64,000 bases of DNA, from positions 15,568 through 79,567 of the forward strand of contig JBBDRN010000044.1 in NCBI GenBank assembly GCA_040905445.1, written 5' to 3'. The notes beneath the pieces were generated by a model that worked only from the letters and a program-made list of their open reading frames with translations, did not search any database and was not told the DNA's origin. The position numbers and the translations under genes were made by a program. Positions 1 to 7,893 of the stretch are shown one piece after another. The DNA is from SKPT01 sp040905445 (GTDB lineage: Bacteria > Planctomycetota > Phycisphaerae > Phycisphaerales > Phycisphaeraceae). Every line of letters begins with the position of its first letter. Position 1 is the first letter of the stretch.

Positions 1-701
1 ACCCAGCACGGGTCGAACGTCATCAGATAGACGGGCAGGAGCGCCAGCGCGGCGGCCCCATGCCCCGCCAGGGGCAGGACGATGACGCTCGCCCCGGCCG
101 CGAGCGCCCAGCCGGCGGCGCGCGTCGTGGGCAGCGCGGCCAGCGGCGCGAGCAGCAGCCACGCCCCGAGCAGCCACCACGTCAGCCCGCGCGCCACCAT
201 TTCGGGCAGGTCGACGCCGCGCCCGTTGACGAACAGGGCGTCGCCCAGGCGCCAGGTCTCCTGCCTGGCCATGGCGATGCCCCAGGCGAGGTGGGCCAGG
301 GCGATGACGGCCCAGATGCCGCCCCACGTCCAGGCGGTGATGCGCCACCCACCCGCGGGGTCGAGCCGGCCGCGGGCGTCGAGCGAGCCGTACGGGGCCG
401 GCGGCACGAGCAGGTGAGCCGTGAGCGCCACGAGCAGGGGCCAGTGCCAGGCCGTCACTTCGCCGAGCAGCACCCCGCGCGTCAGCAGCAGCGTCGCGGA
501 CCAGAGCACGAGCAGCACGGCGGCGGCGACGCGGTCATGCCAGCCCAGGGCCAGCGCGGCCGCGGGCGGGGCGATGAGCGCGAGCGCCGCCCACGCCCAG
601 CCGCCCTCGGTCGCGACAAGCGCGACGCCGCCGCCGAGCATGCACGCCGCGAGGACGATGCGCACGAGGCTGTACTGTCCGCCTGTCCAGCCGTTGGTCA
701 T
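1..701 (-). CDS. Multi-pass membrane protein, HTTM-like (partial, runs off window)
   Basis: An open frame starts at ATG 701 on the minus strand and continues without a stop to the window edge, giving the first 233 residues. It has an early WTGGQYSLVR motif near residue 5, then several long hydrophobic segments (about 12-50, 57-85, 115-140 and 160-215), and FDPCW at the truncated end. A GGQYSLxR opening and an FDPxW segment are features I associate with the membrane region of vitamin K-dependent carboxylase-like (HTTM) proteins, so this is a family guess rather than a functional call. A GGTGGAG Shine-Dalgarno-like stretch lies about 9 bases before the ATG. The plus-strand frames across this stretch are arginine- and proline-rich shadows. 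Confidence 0.6.
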   Translation of the reverse strand, partial: MTNGWTGGQYSLVRIVLAACMLGGGVALVATEGGWAWAALALIAPPAAALALGWHDRVAAAVLLVLWSATLLLTRGVLLGEVTAWHWPLLVALTAHLLVPPAPYGSLDARGRLDPAGGWRITAWTWGGIWAVIALAHLAWGIAMARQETWRLGDALFVNGRGVDLPEMVARGLTWWLLGAWLLLAPLAALPTTRAAGWALAAGASVIVLPLAGHGAAALALLPVYLMTFDPCW

Positions 702-722
702 GACGAAGCTCCACCTTAATCG

Positions 723-740
723 TAGGGTCCGTTGTGCGGG
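723..740 (+). repeat. Family A palindromic repeat, single arm (A1)
   Basis: TAGGGTCCGTTGTGCGGG matches the arm of the family A repeat (consensus TAGGGTCCGCTGTGCGGACC). It lies between the divergent genes ending at 701 and starting at 886. Only one arm is recognisable here. Confidence 0.6.
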
Positions 741-885
741 CCGTGCGCGGGCGGGGGCGGCGCACCTTGGCTCCCCGCCACCCCCGGCACACCACCACCC
801 CCGCCATCCCCGCGCCGCGCGCTGACCGTGCCGGTCCCACCCGTTACCATGTCGCGCGGGCCCGCGCCTCGCAGGGAGTCTTGCC

Positions 886-2217
886 ATGGACCGACCCACC
901 ATCGAGCGGCACGTCGCTGGCGCCCTGGCCGACCAGCCCGTGACGGATCTGCACACGCACTGCTACGCGCCCGCGTTCGGCCACAGCGGCGACGGCACGG
1001 GGCGCGGCCTGCTGCTGTGGGGCATCGACGAGCTGGTGACCTACCACTACCTCATCGCCGAGGTCTACCGCGTCGTGCCGCCCAGCGAATTGCCTTATGA
1101 CGCGTTCTGGAAGATGAGCAAGGCCCAGCAGGCCGACCATATCTGGAAGCACCTGTTCGTCGAGAACACGCCCTTGAGCGAAGCGACGCGCGGCGTCGTC
1201 ACCACGCTGACGCGCCTGGGCCTCGACCCCAACGAGAAGACGCTGGAGCCCTACCGCAAGTGGTTCGCCCAGCAGGACGCGAGCGACTACATCGACCGTG
1301 TCATGCAGATCGCCAACGTCGACTCGATCACCATGACCAACGAGGTCTTCTCCGACCACGAGCGCCAGCTCTGGCTGGACCCCACCACCCCCGCCACGCC
1401 CGCCACCCCCGCCACGCCCGCCATCGGCGACGACCCGCGCTTCGAGGCGGTGCTGCGCATCGACAAGCTGCTCGTCGACTGGCCGGGCGCGGTCCAGACG
1501 CTGGCATCGCTGGGGTACGCGGTCTCGGCCGACTTCACCGATAAGACGATCGCGGCGACGCGGCAGTTCATCGAGGACTGGCTCGATCGCATGAAGGCGG
1601 TCTACGTCGCGACCAGCCTGCCGCCCGAGTTCCGCTACCCCGACCCGGACAACCCGGCGAGCGACCACTTCATCGAGCAGGCGCTGATGCCCGTGCTCGC
1701 GGAGCGCGGCCTGCCGTGGGCGATGATGATCGGCTCCAGGCGGCAGGTGAACCCAGCCCTGCGCGACGCGGGCGACATGTGCGGCAAGGCCGACATCGCC
1801 GCCCTCGCCAACCTCGGCGCCAACTTCCCCGACAACCGCTTCATGGTCACCATGCTCAGCCGCGAAAATCAGCACGAGCTGTGCGTCACGGCCCGCAAAT
1901 TCGGCAACCTGCTCGTGTTCGGCTGCTGGTGGTTCCTCAACAACCCATCGATCATCGAGGAGATCACCCGCGAGCGCATCGAGCTGCTCGGCCCGACGTT
2001 CGTGCCGCAGCACAGCGACGCCCGCGTGCTCGACCAGCTCATCTACAAGTGGGACCACTCGCGCCGGATCATCGGCAAGGTGCTGGCCGACAAGTACGCC
2101 GACCTCGCCGGCGCCGGCTTCAACCTCACCGAAGACCACATCCGCCGCGACGCCCGCCTGCTGCTGCGCGACAACTTCCGCAATTTCTGCGGCCAAGGCC
2201 AACCCACGGCGGCGTGA
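886..2217 (+). CDS. Uronate (glucuronate) isomerase-like protein
   Basis: A 443-residue protein of the amidohydrolase-fold uronate isomerase (UxaC) superfamily, which interconverts hexuronates and ketouronates. It shows DLHTH at 21-25 (metal-binding histidines after the first strand) and the family-typical GCWWFLNNP segment near 346, followed by a helix leading to EELLG-like and H-containing C-terminal motifs. It is divergent from E. coli UxaC, so substrate is uncertain. The start is supported by GGGAG eight bases upstream. Residues 167-179 are a TPATPATPATPA low-complexity insertion encoded by a CCGCCACC-type repeat (1384-1422), which looks like a tract gained inside a loop. The neighbouring Gfo/Idh oxidoreductase is convergent. 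Confidence 0.75.
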   Translation: MDRPTIERHVAGALADQPVTDLHTHCYAPAFGHSGDGTGRGLLLWGIDELVTYHYLIAEVYRVVPPSELPYDAFWKMSKAQQADHIWKHLFVENTPLSEATRGVVTTLTRLGLDPNEKTLEPYRKWFAQQDASDYIDRVMQIANVDSITMTNEVFSDHERQLWLDPTTPATPATPATPAIGDDPRFEAVLRIDKLLVDWPGAVQTLASLGYAVSADFTDKTIAATRQFIEDWLDRMKAVYVATSLPPEFRYPDPDNPASDHFIEQALMPVLAERGLPWAMMIGSRRQVNPALRDAGDMCGKADIAALANLGANFPDNRFMVTMLSRENQHELCVTARKFGNLLVFGCWWFLNNPSIIEEITRERIELLGPTFVPQHSDARVLDQLIYKWDHSRRIIGKVLADKYADLAGAGFNLTEDHIRRDARLLLRDNFRNFCGQGQPTAA

Positions 2218-2256
2218 CACGCTCCACCCACCCTACATAACCCAATCGCCGCAATG

Positions 2257-2322
2257 TAGGGTCCGCTGTGCGGACCTTCCTCGCGGTGGCCGAGGCCGGA
2301 AAGGTCCGCACAGCGGACCCTA
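2257..2322. repeat. Family A inverted repeat pair (A2)
   Basis: Two arms in opposite orientation (2257-2276 and 2303-2322) with consensus TAGGGTCCGCTGTGCGGACC; each arm is itself a small hairpin (GGTCCGC-TGT-GCGGACC). It lies between convergent genes and could fold as a bidirectional terminator. Confidence 0.8.
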
Positions 2323-2349
2323 CGCACTGTCGCCGAATACGTCATCGCA

Positions 2350-2389
2350 ATCAGCCATCAGAAATCACAAATCAGCAATCAGCAATCAC
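2350..2389. repeat. Heptamer-type tract, ATCAGCC/ATCAGCA units
   Basis: Degenerate tandem copies of a 7-base unit (ATCAGCC, AATCAGC) sit just past the 3' end of the Gfo/Idh gene. The same unit recurs inside tsaE at 13861-13893. Confidence 0.7.
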
Positions 2390-3423
2390 CCCACCCCCAC
2401 CTGCACCCACGCGCGCTTTTCTGCCGCGTCGTAGGCGGCGAAGACCGTCGCGAGCGTCTTGAGGTTGTCCGGGCCGTCCGTCTCGAACGGCGCGCCCGTG
2501 CGCAGGCCGTCGACGAAGTGCTGCTGCGTGGCGCGGGCGGCGTCGCCGAAGTAGCCAACGTCCGGCCAATCGCGCGTCTCGCACTGCGTCGTCCCGTCGA
2601 GCCCGCGCCGTTCGATGCCGCCGTCCATCGTCAGCGACAACGTCCCGCCCGTGCCTTCGACCGTCGTCGTCTCGGGGATTCGAAACGGCTTGACCGCGGG
2701 CGGGGCGTAGCGATTCGCGTCGACGAGGACCGTCACGCCGCTGGCCATCTCCAGCGTCAGCAGCGCGTAGTCCTCGCCGGCGAGGTGCGGGTTGAGCCGA
2801 CGATGCACGCACGCGACGCGGCCCACGTCACCGAAGAGGAACCGCGACACGTCGATCGTGTGGATGAGCGTTTCAAAGATAAGCAGGCGTGGCATCTCGC
2901 GGAAGTAGGGCTGGCGCGCGAACGCGTCGGAGCCCTGCCCGTCGCCGCGGCGGATCACGACGCGGCTGTGGAACGGCTCGCCGATCTCGCCGCGCGCGAT
3001 CGCGTCGCGCAGCCAGCGGTACCACGGCTGCCAGCGCCAGTTCTCGTTGATCATCAGGCGCACGTCGCGTTGGGCGCAGACGTCGACGATCCGGCGGGCC
3101 TCGTCGAGCGTCGCCGCGGCCGGCTTCTGGCACAGGACGTGGCAGCCACGCTCCGCCGCCAGCCGCGTCAGCGCCAGGTGCGCGTCCGGGCGGGTGACGA
3201 TGTCGACAAAGTCAGGCCGCTCGGCGTCGAGCATCGCCGCGGCGTCGGCGTAGACCTGCTCGATGCCGTACCGGTCCGCCATCTTGCGCGCCCGCGGCTC
3301 ATCACGGTCGCACACCGCCACGATCCGCGCCCCCTCGACACGCTGCCAGGCGTCGGCCTGGACGTCGCCGAAGTAGCCCGCCCCGATCATCACGCCGCGA
3401 AGCGAGCCATCTGTCGCCATCAT
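2386..3423 (-). CDS. Gfo/Idh/MocA family oxidoreductase
   Basis: A 345-residue NAD(P)-dependent sugar or inositol dehydrogenase-like protein. The N-terminal Rossmann fold has GAGYFG at 14-19 and an acidic end of strand two (VCDRDE), and a QKP triad at 99-101 stands where the family has EKP; the Lys is the usual catalytic residue. The C-terminal alpha/beta domain includes an HTIDVSRFLFG helix. The start at 3423 follows ATGAGGCATCA and avoids the overlap with tilS that the upstream ATG at 3444 would create. It lies 7 bases after the tilS stop on the same strand. Substrate cannot be read from sequence. Confidence 0.85.
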   Translation of the reverse strand: MMATDGSLRGVMIGAGYFGDVQADAWQRVEGARIVAVCDRDEPRARKMADRYGIEQVYADAAAMLDAERPDFVDIVTRPDAHLALTRLAAERGCHVLCQKPAAATLDEARRIVDVCAQRDVRLMINENWRWQPWYRWLRDAIARGEIGEPFHSRVVIRRGDGQGSDAFARQPYFREMPRLLIFETLIHTIDVSRFLFGDVGRVACVHRRLNPHLAGEDYALLTLEMASGVTVLVDANRYAPPAVKPFRIPETTTVEGTGGTLSLTMDGGIERRGLDGTTQCETRDWPDVGYFGDAARATQQHFVDGLRTGAPFETDGPDNLKTLATVFAAYDAAEKRAWVQVGVG

Positions 3424-3430
3424 TGATGCC

Positions 3431-4477
3431 TCATTGATGTTCATTGGTGCCCATGTCTTTCCCGATCGCCACCTCGCGGCGCGTGACGCGCACGGTAACG
3501 CCGCCGGCCAGCGCGAACCACCGCTCGCCGCCGCGCTCGTCGCGCACCGCTCGCACCAGGGGCGCGACGGCGGCTCGCGTCAGGCGATCGCCCGGCACGC
3601 CCACGTTGCGCAGCAGCCGGCGCAGCATTGTCGCGAGCACGGGCGTGGGCATCAGGCGCGCTTCCGTGCGGTCGACCATGATCCGCCCGTGGTCGTCGTG
3701 CGTCACGTGCTCCTCGTGGCGTGCGGCCTCCGCCTCCAGCAGTCGGCTCATCGCCCGCGCGTGGCGCGACAGCCGCTGCGCCTTGATCGCGACGTCCGGC
3801 TGCATCGCGCGCAGCGCGGGCAGCACCTGCTCGCGCAGCGCCGCCCGCCGGCGGCGCACGTCGCGGTTGGTCGCATCCTCGCGCCACGGCTGCCCGAGCG
3901 CCTGCAGAAAGTCGACGATCTCGTCGCGTGTTACACCCAGCATCGGCCGCACGAGCGCGAGGGTGCCTTGCCCGCCGGTGCGCCGCAACACGCGCCGCGG
4001 CGCGATCCCGCGCAGCCCGTCGACCCCCGTGCCGCGCATGAGGCGCATCAGCAGCGTCTCGAGCTGGTCGTCCGCGTGATGGGCTGTGGCGATCGCGTCG
4101 GCTTCGAAGGTGTCCGCCATCATCGCCAGCGCGGCATAGCGCGCCCGCCGCAGCGCCGCCTCGATGTTGCCCGTGGCCGGCTGGTCGTCGAGGTCCGCAC
4201 GCAGATAGATGAGCCCGCTCGCGTCGGCGACCCCCTCGACGAACCGGGCGTCGTCCTCAGCCTCGGCGCGTTGATGATGCTGCACGTGGCCTGCCGCGAG
4301 CGTCAGGCCCCAGCGCCGGCGTGGCGCGAGCATCGCCAGCGCGTGCAGGAGCGCGAGCGAGTCGGCGCCGCCGCTGACCGCCACGAGCAGCCTCGCCCCG
4401 TCGGGCACGCGGCAGCGCCGCTTGAGGCTGCGCGCCACCTGCCGCACCACGCGATGACCCGTGGGCCTGGCGTCCAT
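3431..4477 (-). CDS. tilS: tRNA(Ile)-lysidine synthetase
   Basis: TilS attaches lysine to C34 of the CAU-anticodon tRNA-Ile using ATP, changing its decoding from AUG to AUA. The 348-residue product has the PP-loop motif SGGADS near residue 33, a DATNRDVRRRRAALR segment typical of the family, and a short C-terminal domain. I chose ATG 4477 because TATGAT lies exactly 7 bases upstream and no Shine-Dalgarno is present, matching the leaderless pattern of this genome; ATGs at 4486 and 4489 are alternatives. It probably shares a transcript with the downstream Gfo/Idh gene. Confidence 0.9.
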   Translation of the reverse strand: MDARPTGHRVVRQVARSLKRRCRVPDGARLLVAVSGGADSLALLHALAMLAPRRRWGLTLAAGHVQHHQRAEAEDDARFVEGVADASGLIYLRADLDDQPATGNIEAALRRARYAALAMMADTFEADAIATAHHADDQLETLLMRLMRGTGVDGLRGIAPRRVLRRTGGQGTLALVRPMLGVTRDEIVDFLQALGQPWREDATNRDVRRRRAALREQVLPALRAMQPDVAIKAQRLSRHARAMSRLLEAEAARHEEHVTHDDHGRIMVDRTEARLMPTPVLATMLRRLLRNVGVPGDRLTRAAVAPLVRAVRDERGGERWFALAGGVTVRVTRREVAIGKDMGTNEHQ

Positions 4478-4484
4478 CGTCGGC

Positions 4485-4490
4485 ATCATA
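4485..4490 (-). promoter_or_regulatory. -10-like hexamer, leaderless start of tilS
   Basis: TATGAT ends 7 bases before ATG 4477 on the minus strand. Confidence 0.45.
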
Positions 4491-4572
4491 CGCCGACCCG
4501 CGGCCGGATCGCGCCGCTCATAATGGACACGCACCCGTCGACACGCGACACTGCACGGTGCGGAGCTCGCCC

Positions 4573-5208
4573 ATGCCGGACCTCATCCTCAACCTCGCCC
4601 AAAGTGAACCGTTCTGGCGGAGCCTCATGCCGCTGATCGGCATCGTGCTGATCCTGGTCTCCGTCGTCATGATCGGGCGCCGGCGGCTGGCGGCGCGGCG
4701 CGAGCGGGATCGGGCCGCGCCCACGCCGGTCCGTGCCGCAGCCGTGGACGCGAGGGGCGGCGGAGGTGGCGGGACGCGGGAGCGGTTGGCGCAGGCCCGG
4801 GAGAAGCATGCGATGCGTGGCGACCTCGACCAGGTCATGGTCGAGATCGAGCAGTTCGCCAAGCGGTTCGGCAGCCAGCTCGACGCGAAGACGATCAAGC
4901 TCGAACGACTCGTGCGACAGGCCGATGCGCGGATCGAGCAGTTGAGGCGGTTGAGTGACGCCGGCACAGGCGAACCATCTGCGGATGACCCCGCGCCGCC
5001 GACGCCCGACGCCGCGGCCGGGCGGCTGGACATGGACTGGTCGCCGGGGGCGGAATCTTCCGCCGACGCCGCGGCCCCGGATGAGGATGCCCTGCGTCGC
5101 AACGTCTACGATCTCGCCGACCAGGGGCTGGCGGCCGGGCAGATCGCCCGCCGGCTCGACGAGCACGTCGGCAAGATCGAGCTGGTGCTGGCGCTCCGCC
5201 GCGCGTAG
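4573..5208 (+). CDS. Single-pass membrane protein with coiled coil and C-terminal helix-turn-helix-like segment
   Basis: I do not recognise a named family for this 211-residue protein. Residues about 14-34 form one hydrophobic segment followed by an RRRLAARRER basic stop, so the long remainder should be cytoplasmic. A charged helical part (about 75-130) looks like a coiled coil, an acidic Pro/Ala linker follows, and the last 35 residues (VYDLADQGLAAGQIARRL and on) resemble a small helix-turn-helix of the type that reads as a DNA- or partner-binding tail. A GTG at 4558 is an alternative start. The TAG stop (5206-5208) is the first three bases of a family A repeat. Confidence 0.7.
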   Translation: MPDLILNLAQSEPFWRSLMPLIGIVLILVSVVMIGRRRLAARRERDRAAPTPVRAAAVDARGGGGGGTRERLAQAREKHAMRGDLDQVMVEIEQFAKRFGSQLDAKTIKLERLVRQADARIEQLRRLSDAGTGEPSADDPAPPTPDAAAGRLDMDWSPGAESSADAAAPDEDALRRNVYDLADQGLAAGQIARRLDEHVGKIELVLALRRA

Positions 5209-5303
5209 GGTCCGCTATGCGGACCTTTCCGCGATTGCCAGCAGGGTGGCCGATGCGGCAGGGCGCTGCGCCAGGGTCGGATGACCCGCACCGCGGACCC
5301 TGC
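5206..5303. repeat. Family A inverted repeat pair (A3), carries upstream gene's stop codon
   Basis: The left arm TAGGGTCCGCTATGCGGACC begins with the stop codon of the preceding gene; the right arm (about 5285-5303) is a degenerate reverse copy. It fills the spacer before dapA. Confidence 0.75.
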
Positions 5304-5417
5304 GATCGCGTTGCCCGTCCGTGGTGCAGGGGATAGAGTCACCCGCCCCGCCACCGCCCGCCCCGCCATTGCGCTTCGCCACCGCGGGCCGCCGCGGCGT
5401 CCACCCGGAGAACCACC

Positions 5418-6308
5418 ATGCTTCAAGGCGCCATGACCGCGATGATCACGCCCTTTGCCGACGGCCGGGTCGATTTCGACCGCCTGCGTGACAACGTCGC
5501 CTTCCAGATCGACGAGGGGATCGACGGCCTGGTGCCGGTGGGCACGACGGGCGAGTCGCCAACGCTCTCGCCCGACGAGCACCGGCAGGTCATCGAGCAG
5601 GTGGTCGACGCTGCCGCCGGCCGCGTGCCGGTCATCGCCGGCACGGGCTCCAACGCGACGCAGGAGGCGCTCGACTTCACCCGTCACGCCCGGGAGGTCG
5701 GCGCGTCGGCCGCGTTGATGGTCAATCCCTACTACAACAAGCCGACGCAGGAGGGGCTCTATCGGCACTTCAGCACGGTCGCCGATGCGGTCGACCTGCC
5801 GATCGTCCTCTACAACATCCCGGGCCGCACGGGCGTGGCGCTGACGCCGGCAACGATCGCGCGGCTGGCGTCGCACGCCAACATCGTCGCGGTCAAGGAG
5901 GCAACGGGGTCCATGGACATGGCGTCCGAGATCGCCTCGTTGTGCCACAGCGATCAGATGGCGATCCTCTCGGGCGATGACTCGCTGACGCTGCCGTTGA
6001 TGGCGATCGGCGGACGCGGCGTCATCAGCGTGCTGTCCAACCTCGTGCCGGGACGGATCAAGGCCATGGTCGACGCCGCCGCCGACGGCGACTTCACCAG
6101 CGCCCGCCACCAGCACGTCGAGCTGTTTCCGCTGTTCAAGGCGATGTTCCTCGAGACGAACCCGATTCCGATCAAGACGGCGATGGCGATCCTCGGCCGG
6201 GACACCGGCGAGCTGCGCCTGCCGCTGTGCGAGATGGCCAGCGACACCCGCCAGCGCCTCGAAGCGACGCTGCGCAGCGCGGCCCTGACGCCGCAGCACG
6301 CCGGGTGA
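5418..6308 (+). CDS. dapA: 4-hydroxy-tetrahydrodipicolinate synthase
   Basis: DapA condenses pyruvate with aspartate semialdehyde, the first committed step of lysine and diaminopimelate synthesis in the cytoplasm. The 296-residue protein is full length and shows GTTGESPTLS (pyruvate-binding TT pair), YYNKPTQEG, the tyrosine motif YNIPGRTG, and VKEATGS with the Schiff-base lysine, in canonical order of the TIM barrel. CCCGGAGAA lies just upstream of the ATG. It is flanked by family A repeats on both sides and is not in an operon with other dap genes here. Confidence 0.96.
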   Translation: MLQGAMTAMITPFADGRVDFDRLRDNVAFQIDEGIDGLVPVGTTGESPTLSPDEHRQVIEQVVDAAAGRVPVIAGTGSNATQEALDFTRHAREVGASAALMVNPYYNKPTQEGLYRHFSTVADAVDLPIVLYNIPGRTGVALTPATIARLASHANIVAVKEATGSMDMASEIASLCHSDQMAILSGDDSLTLPLMAIGGRGVISVLSNLVPGRIKAMVDAAADGDFTSARHQHVELFPLFKAMFLETNPIPIKTAMAILGRDTGELRLPLCEMASDTRQRLEATLRSAALTPQHAG

Positions 6309-6361
6309 TCTGACCGGGGGGAGCGCCACGCATCGTTGACATTCAGGGCCGGTCCCGGGCG

Positions 6362-6380
6362 ATCCGCACAGCGGACCCTA
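6362..6380. repeat. Family A repeat, single arm (A4), supplies subtilase stop codon
   Basis: On the minus strand this reads TAGGGTCCGCTGTGCGGAT; its first three bases are the TAG stop of the subtilase gene. Confidence 0.8.
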
Positions 6381-7787
6381 CGGGTCGTCGCCGCGGTAGG
6401 GCACGTGCTCGCCGATGCGCCAGGCGACGGCGTAGTCCCACGGCTCGTCGTGGCCGTCGTCGAGGCGTCTCACGTGCAGGCGGTAGCGGCCGGGCGGCGC
6501 GTCCCGGAGATAGACGTGCTGCACGTTGTCCACCTCCGAGAGGCTCTCGGCGATCACGCCCTCCTGCCCGTCGGGCGAGACGTAGTCCAGACGCAGCTCG
6601 AGCCGCGCCACGCGCGGCTCGAGGCTGAGCGCGGGGCGACGGTGCACCGGGTGCGGGCGCAGCCGGGAGCTGATGCGCCGGTGCCAGGTCAGCACCGCCG
6701 AGAGCTCCTCGGCGGGTGCGTCGGCCTCGATCTCGTAGACGATCGTCTGCTCGCGGTCGATGGCGCGGCTGTCCCAGCCGTAGCCGACGTGGCTCGCGTC
6801 GGGATCGACGGGCCCGGCGTCAAGAATCCGCAGGCTCTGGTCGACGTTGACCACGCCCGCACCGAGGAACTCGTCAAGCGGGTGCCCGTCGCGCTGGCGC
6901 CAGTTCCAAGGCTTGGTCGCGCCGGCCATCAGCAGGACCTTGATCGTCTCGGCGCGGCGGGCGCGGCTGGCGTGCTCCGCGTCCTCGCGCGCGAGCGCCG
7001 CCTCGACGAGCATGGCCGCGACCGCGGAGACGACCGGGGTGGCGAAGCTGGTCACGCCCTCGGGGCCGGCGATGTCGGGCTTGCTGCGTCCTTCGCCGTC
7101 GGTGTGGGTCAGCCCGCCGCTGGACGTGCCGCCCGCGGTGCCCACGGCGATGGCGTTGTAGGTGCTCGCCATCAGGGCGGGCACCGAGCTGCCGCGCCGG
7201 TTGTTCACCCCGCCGACGATGATCACGTCGTGTCGGTCGGCGGCGAGGTCGGCGCGGCGGAGCATCTCGATGGTGTTCGGCTGCTCATGGGCGATCCATG
7301 AGTGATTGATAACGTCGATGCGGTCACTGCCCGGCATCCGCGGCTGCCTGGTGTAGAGGTACTGCTCGGCGAGCCAGCCATGGGTCGAGTAGCAGTGCAC
7401 GACCTCGACACCCGGCGCCAGGCCCCGCCGGCCGTAGATGATCCCGGCGGTGCGCTGGGCGTGGTTGAGCGTCTCCGAATCGCCCGAGCGCGGGACGAAG
7501 GTCACGCCCTCGAAGCGGTTGTGGTACTTGTCGGGCATGTACTCGCCGTTGTGCCCCTCGACGTGGCCCATGGTCACGCCCCGGCCGGTCGGTGTCGCGT
7601 CGCCCATGCGCTCGCGCACGAGGTCCAGCCCGATCAGCTCGGCGCGGGACAGCTCGGGGGCGTCGGCGAGCGCGGCTTGAGGCAGGTCCGCGATCCAGGC
7701 GGTCGCCAGCAGCACGGCGACGAGCCCGAGGATGCGCACCCGCGGGCGCGTCGCGGGGGGTGGGGTGATGGGCAACGGCATTCGCAT
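6378..7787 (-). CDS. Secreted S8 (subtilisin-like) family serine peptidase, atypical triad
   Basis: A 469-residue protein with an N-terminal signal-like hydrophobic stretch (about 17-41, ending QAALA). The S8 fold is suggested by NHAQRTAGII with the catalytic His at 109, GGVNNRRG with the oxyanion Asn near 195, and GVTSFATPVVSA with Ser at 247. The strand that normally carries the DTG aspartate reads GVTMGHVEG, so Glu77 stands where Asp is expected; activity is therefore uncertain. About 170 residues of beta-rich sequence follow the catalytic part. ATG 7787 was preferred to the TTG six bases upstream. The TAG stop comes from repeat A4. Confidence 0.75.
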   Translation of the reverse strand: MRMPLPITPPPATRPRVRILGLVAVLLATAWIADLPQAALADAPELSRAELIGLDLVRERMGDATPTGRGVTMGHVEGHNGEYMPDKYHNRFEGVTFVPRSGDSETLNHAQRTAGIIYGRRGLAPGVEVVHCYSTHGWLAEQYLYTRQPRMPGSDRIDVINHSWIAHEQPNTIEMLRRADLAADRHDVIIVGGVNNRRGSSVPALMASTYNAIAVGTAGGTSSGGLTHTDGEGRSKPDIAGPEGVTSFATPVVSAVAAMLVEAALAREDAEHASRARRAETIKVLLMAGATKPWNWRQRDGHPLDEFLGAGVVNVDQSLRILDAGPVDPDASHVGYGWDSRAIDREQTIVYEIEADAPAEELSAVLTWHRRISSRLRPHPVHRRPALSLEPRVARLELRLDYVSPDGQEGVIAESLSEVDNVQHVYLRDAPPGRYRLHVRRLDDGHDEPWDYAVAWRIGEHVPYRGDDP

Positions 7788-7893
7788 GGGCAAGACCTGT
7801 CAGGCGAGGCGGTGGGGCTCAGATCGGGGCGGGGGCGGCGTCTCGCGAAGCCGCAAGCGGCGGGCAGTGCAAGGGTTGCGGGGGGTTCTCTCC

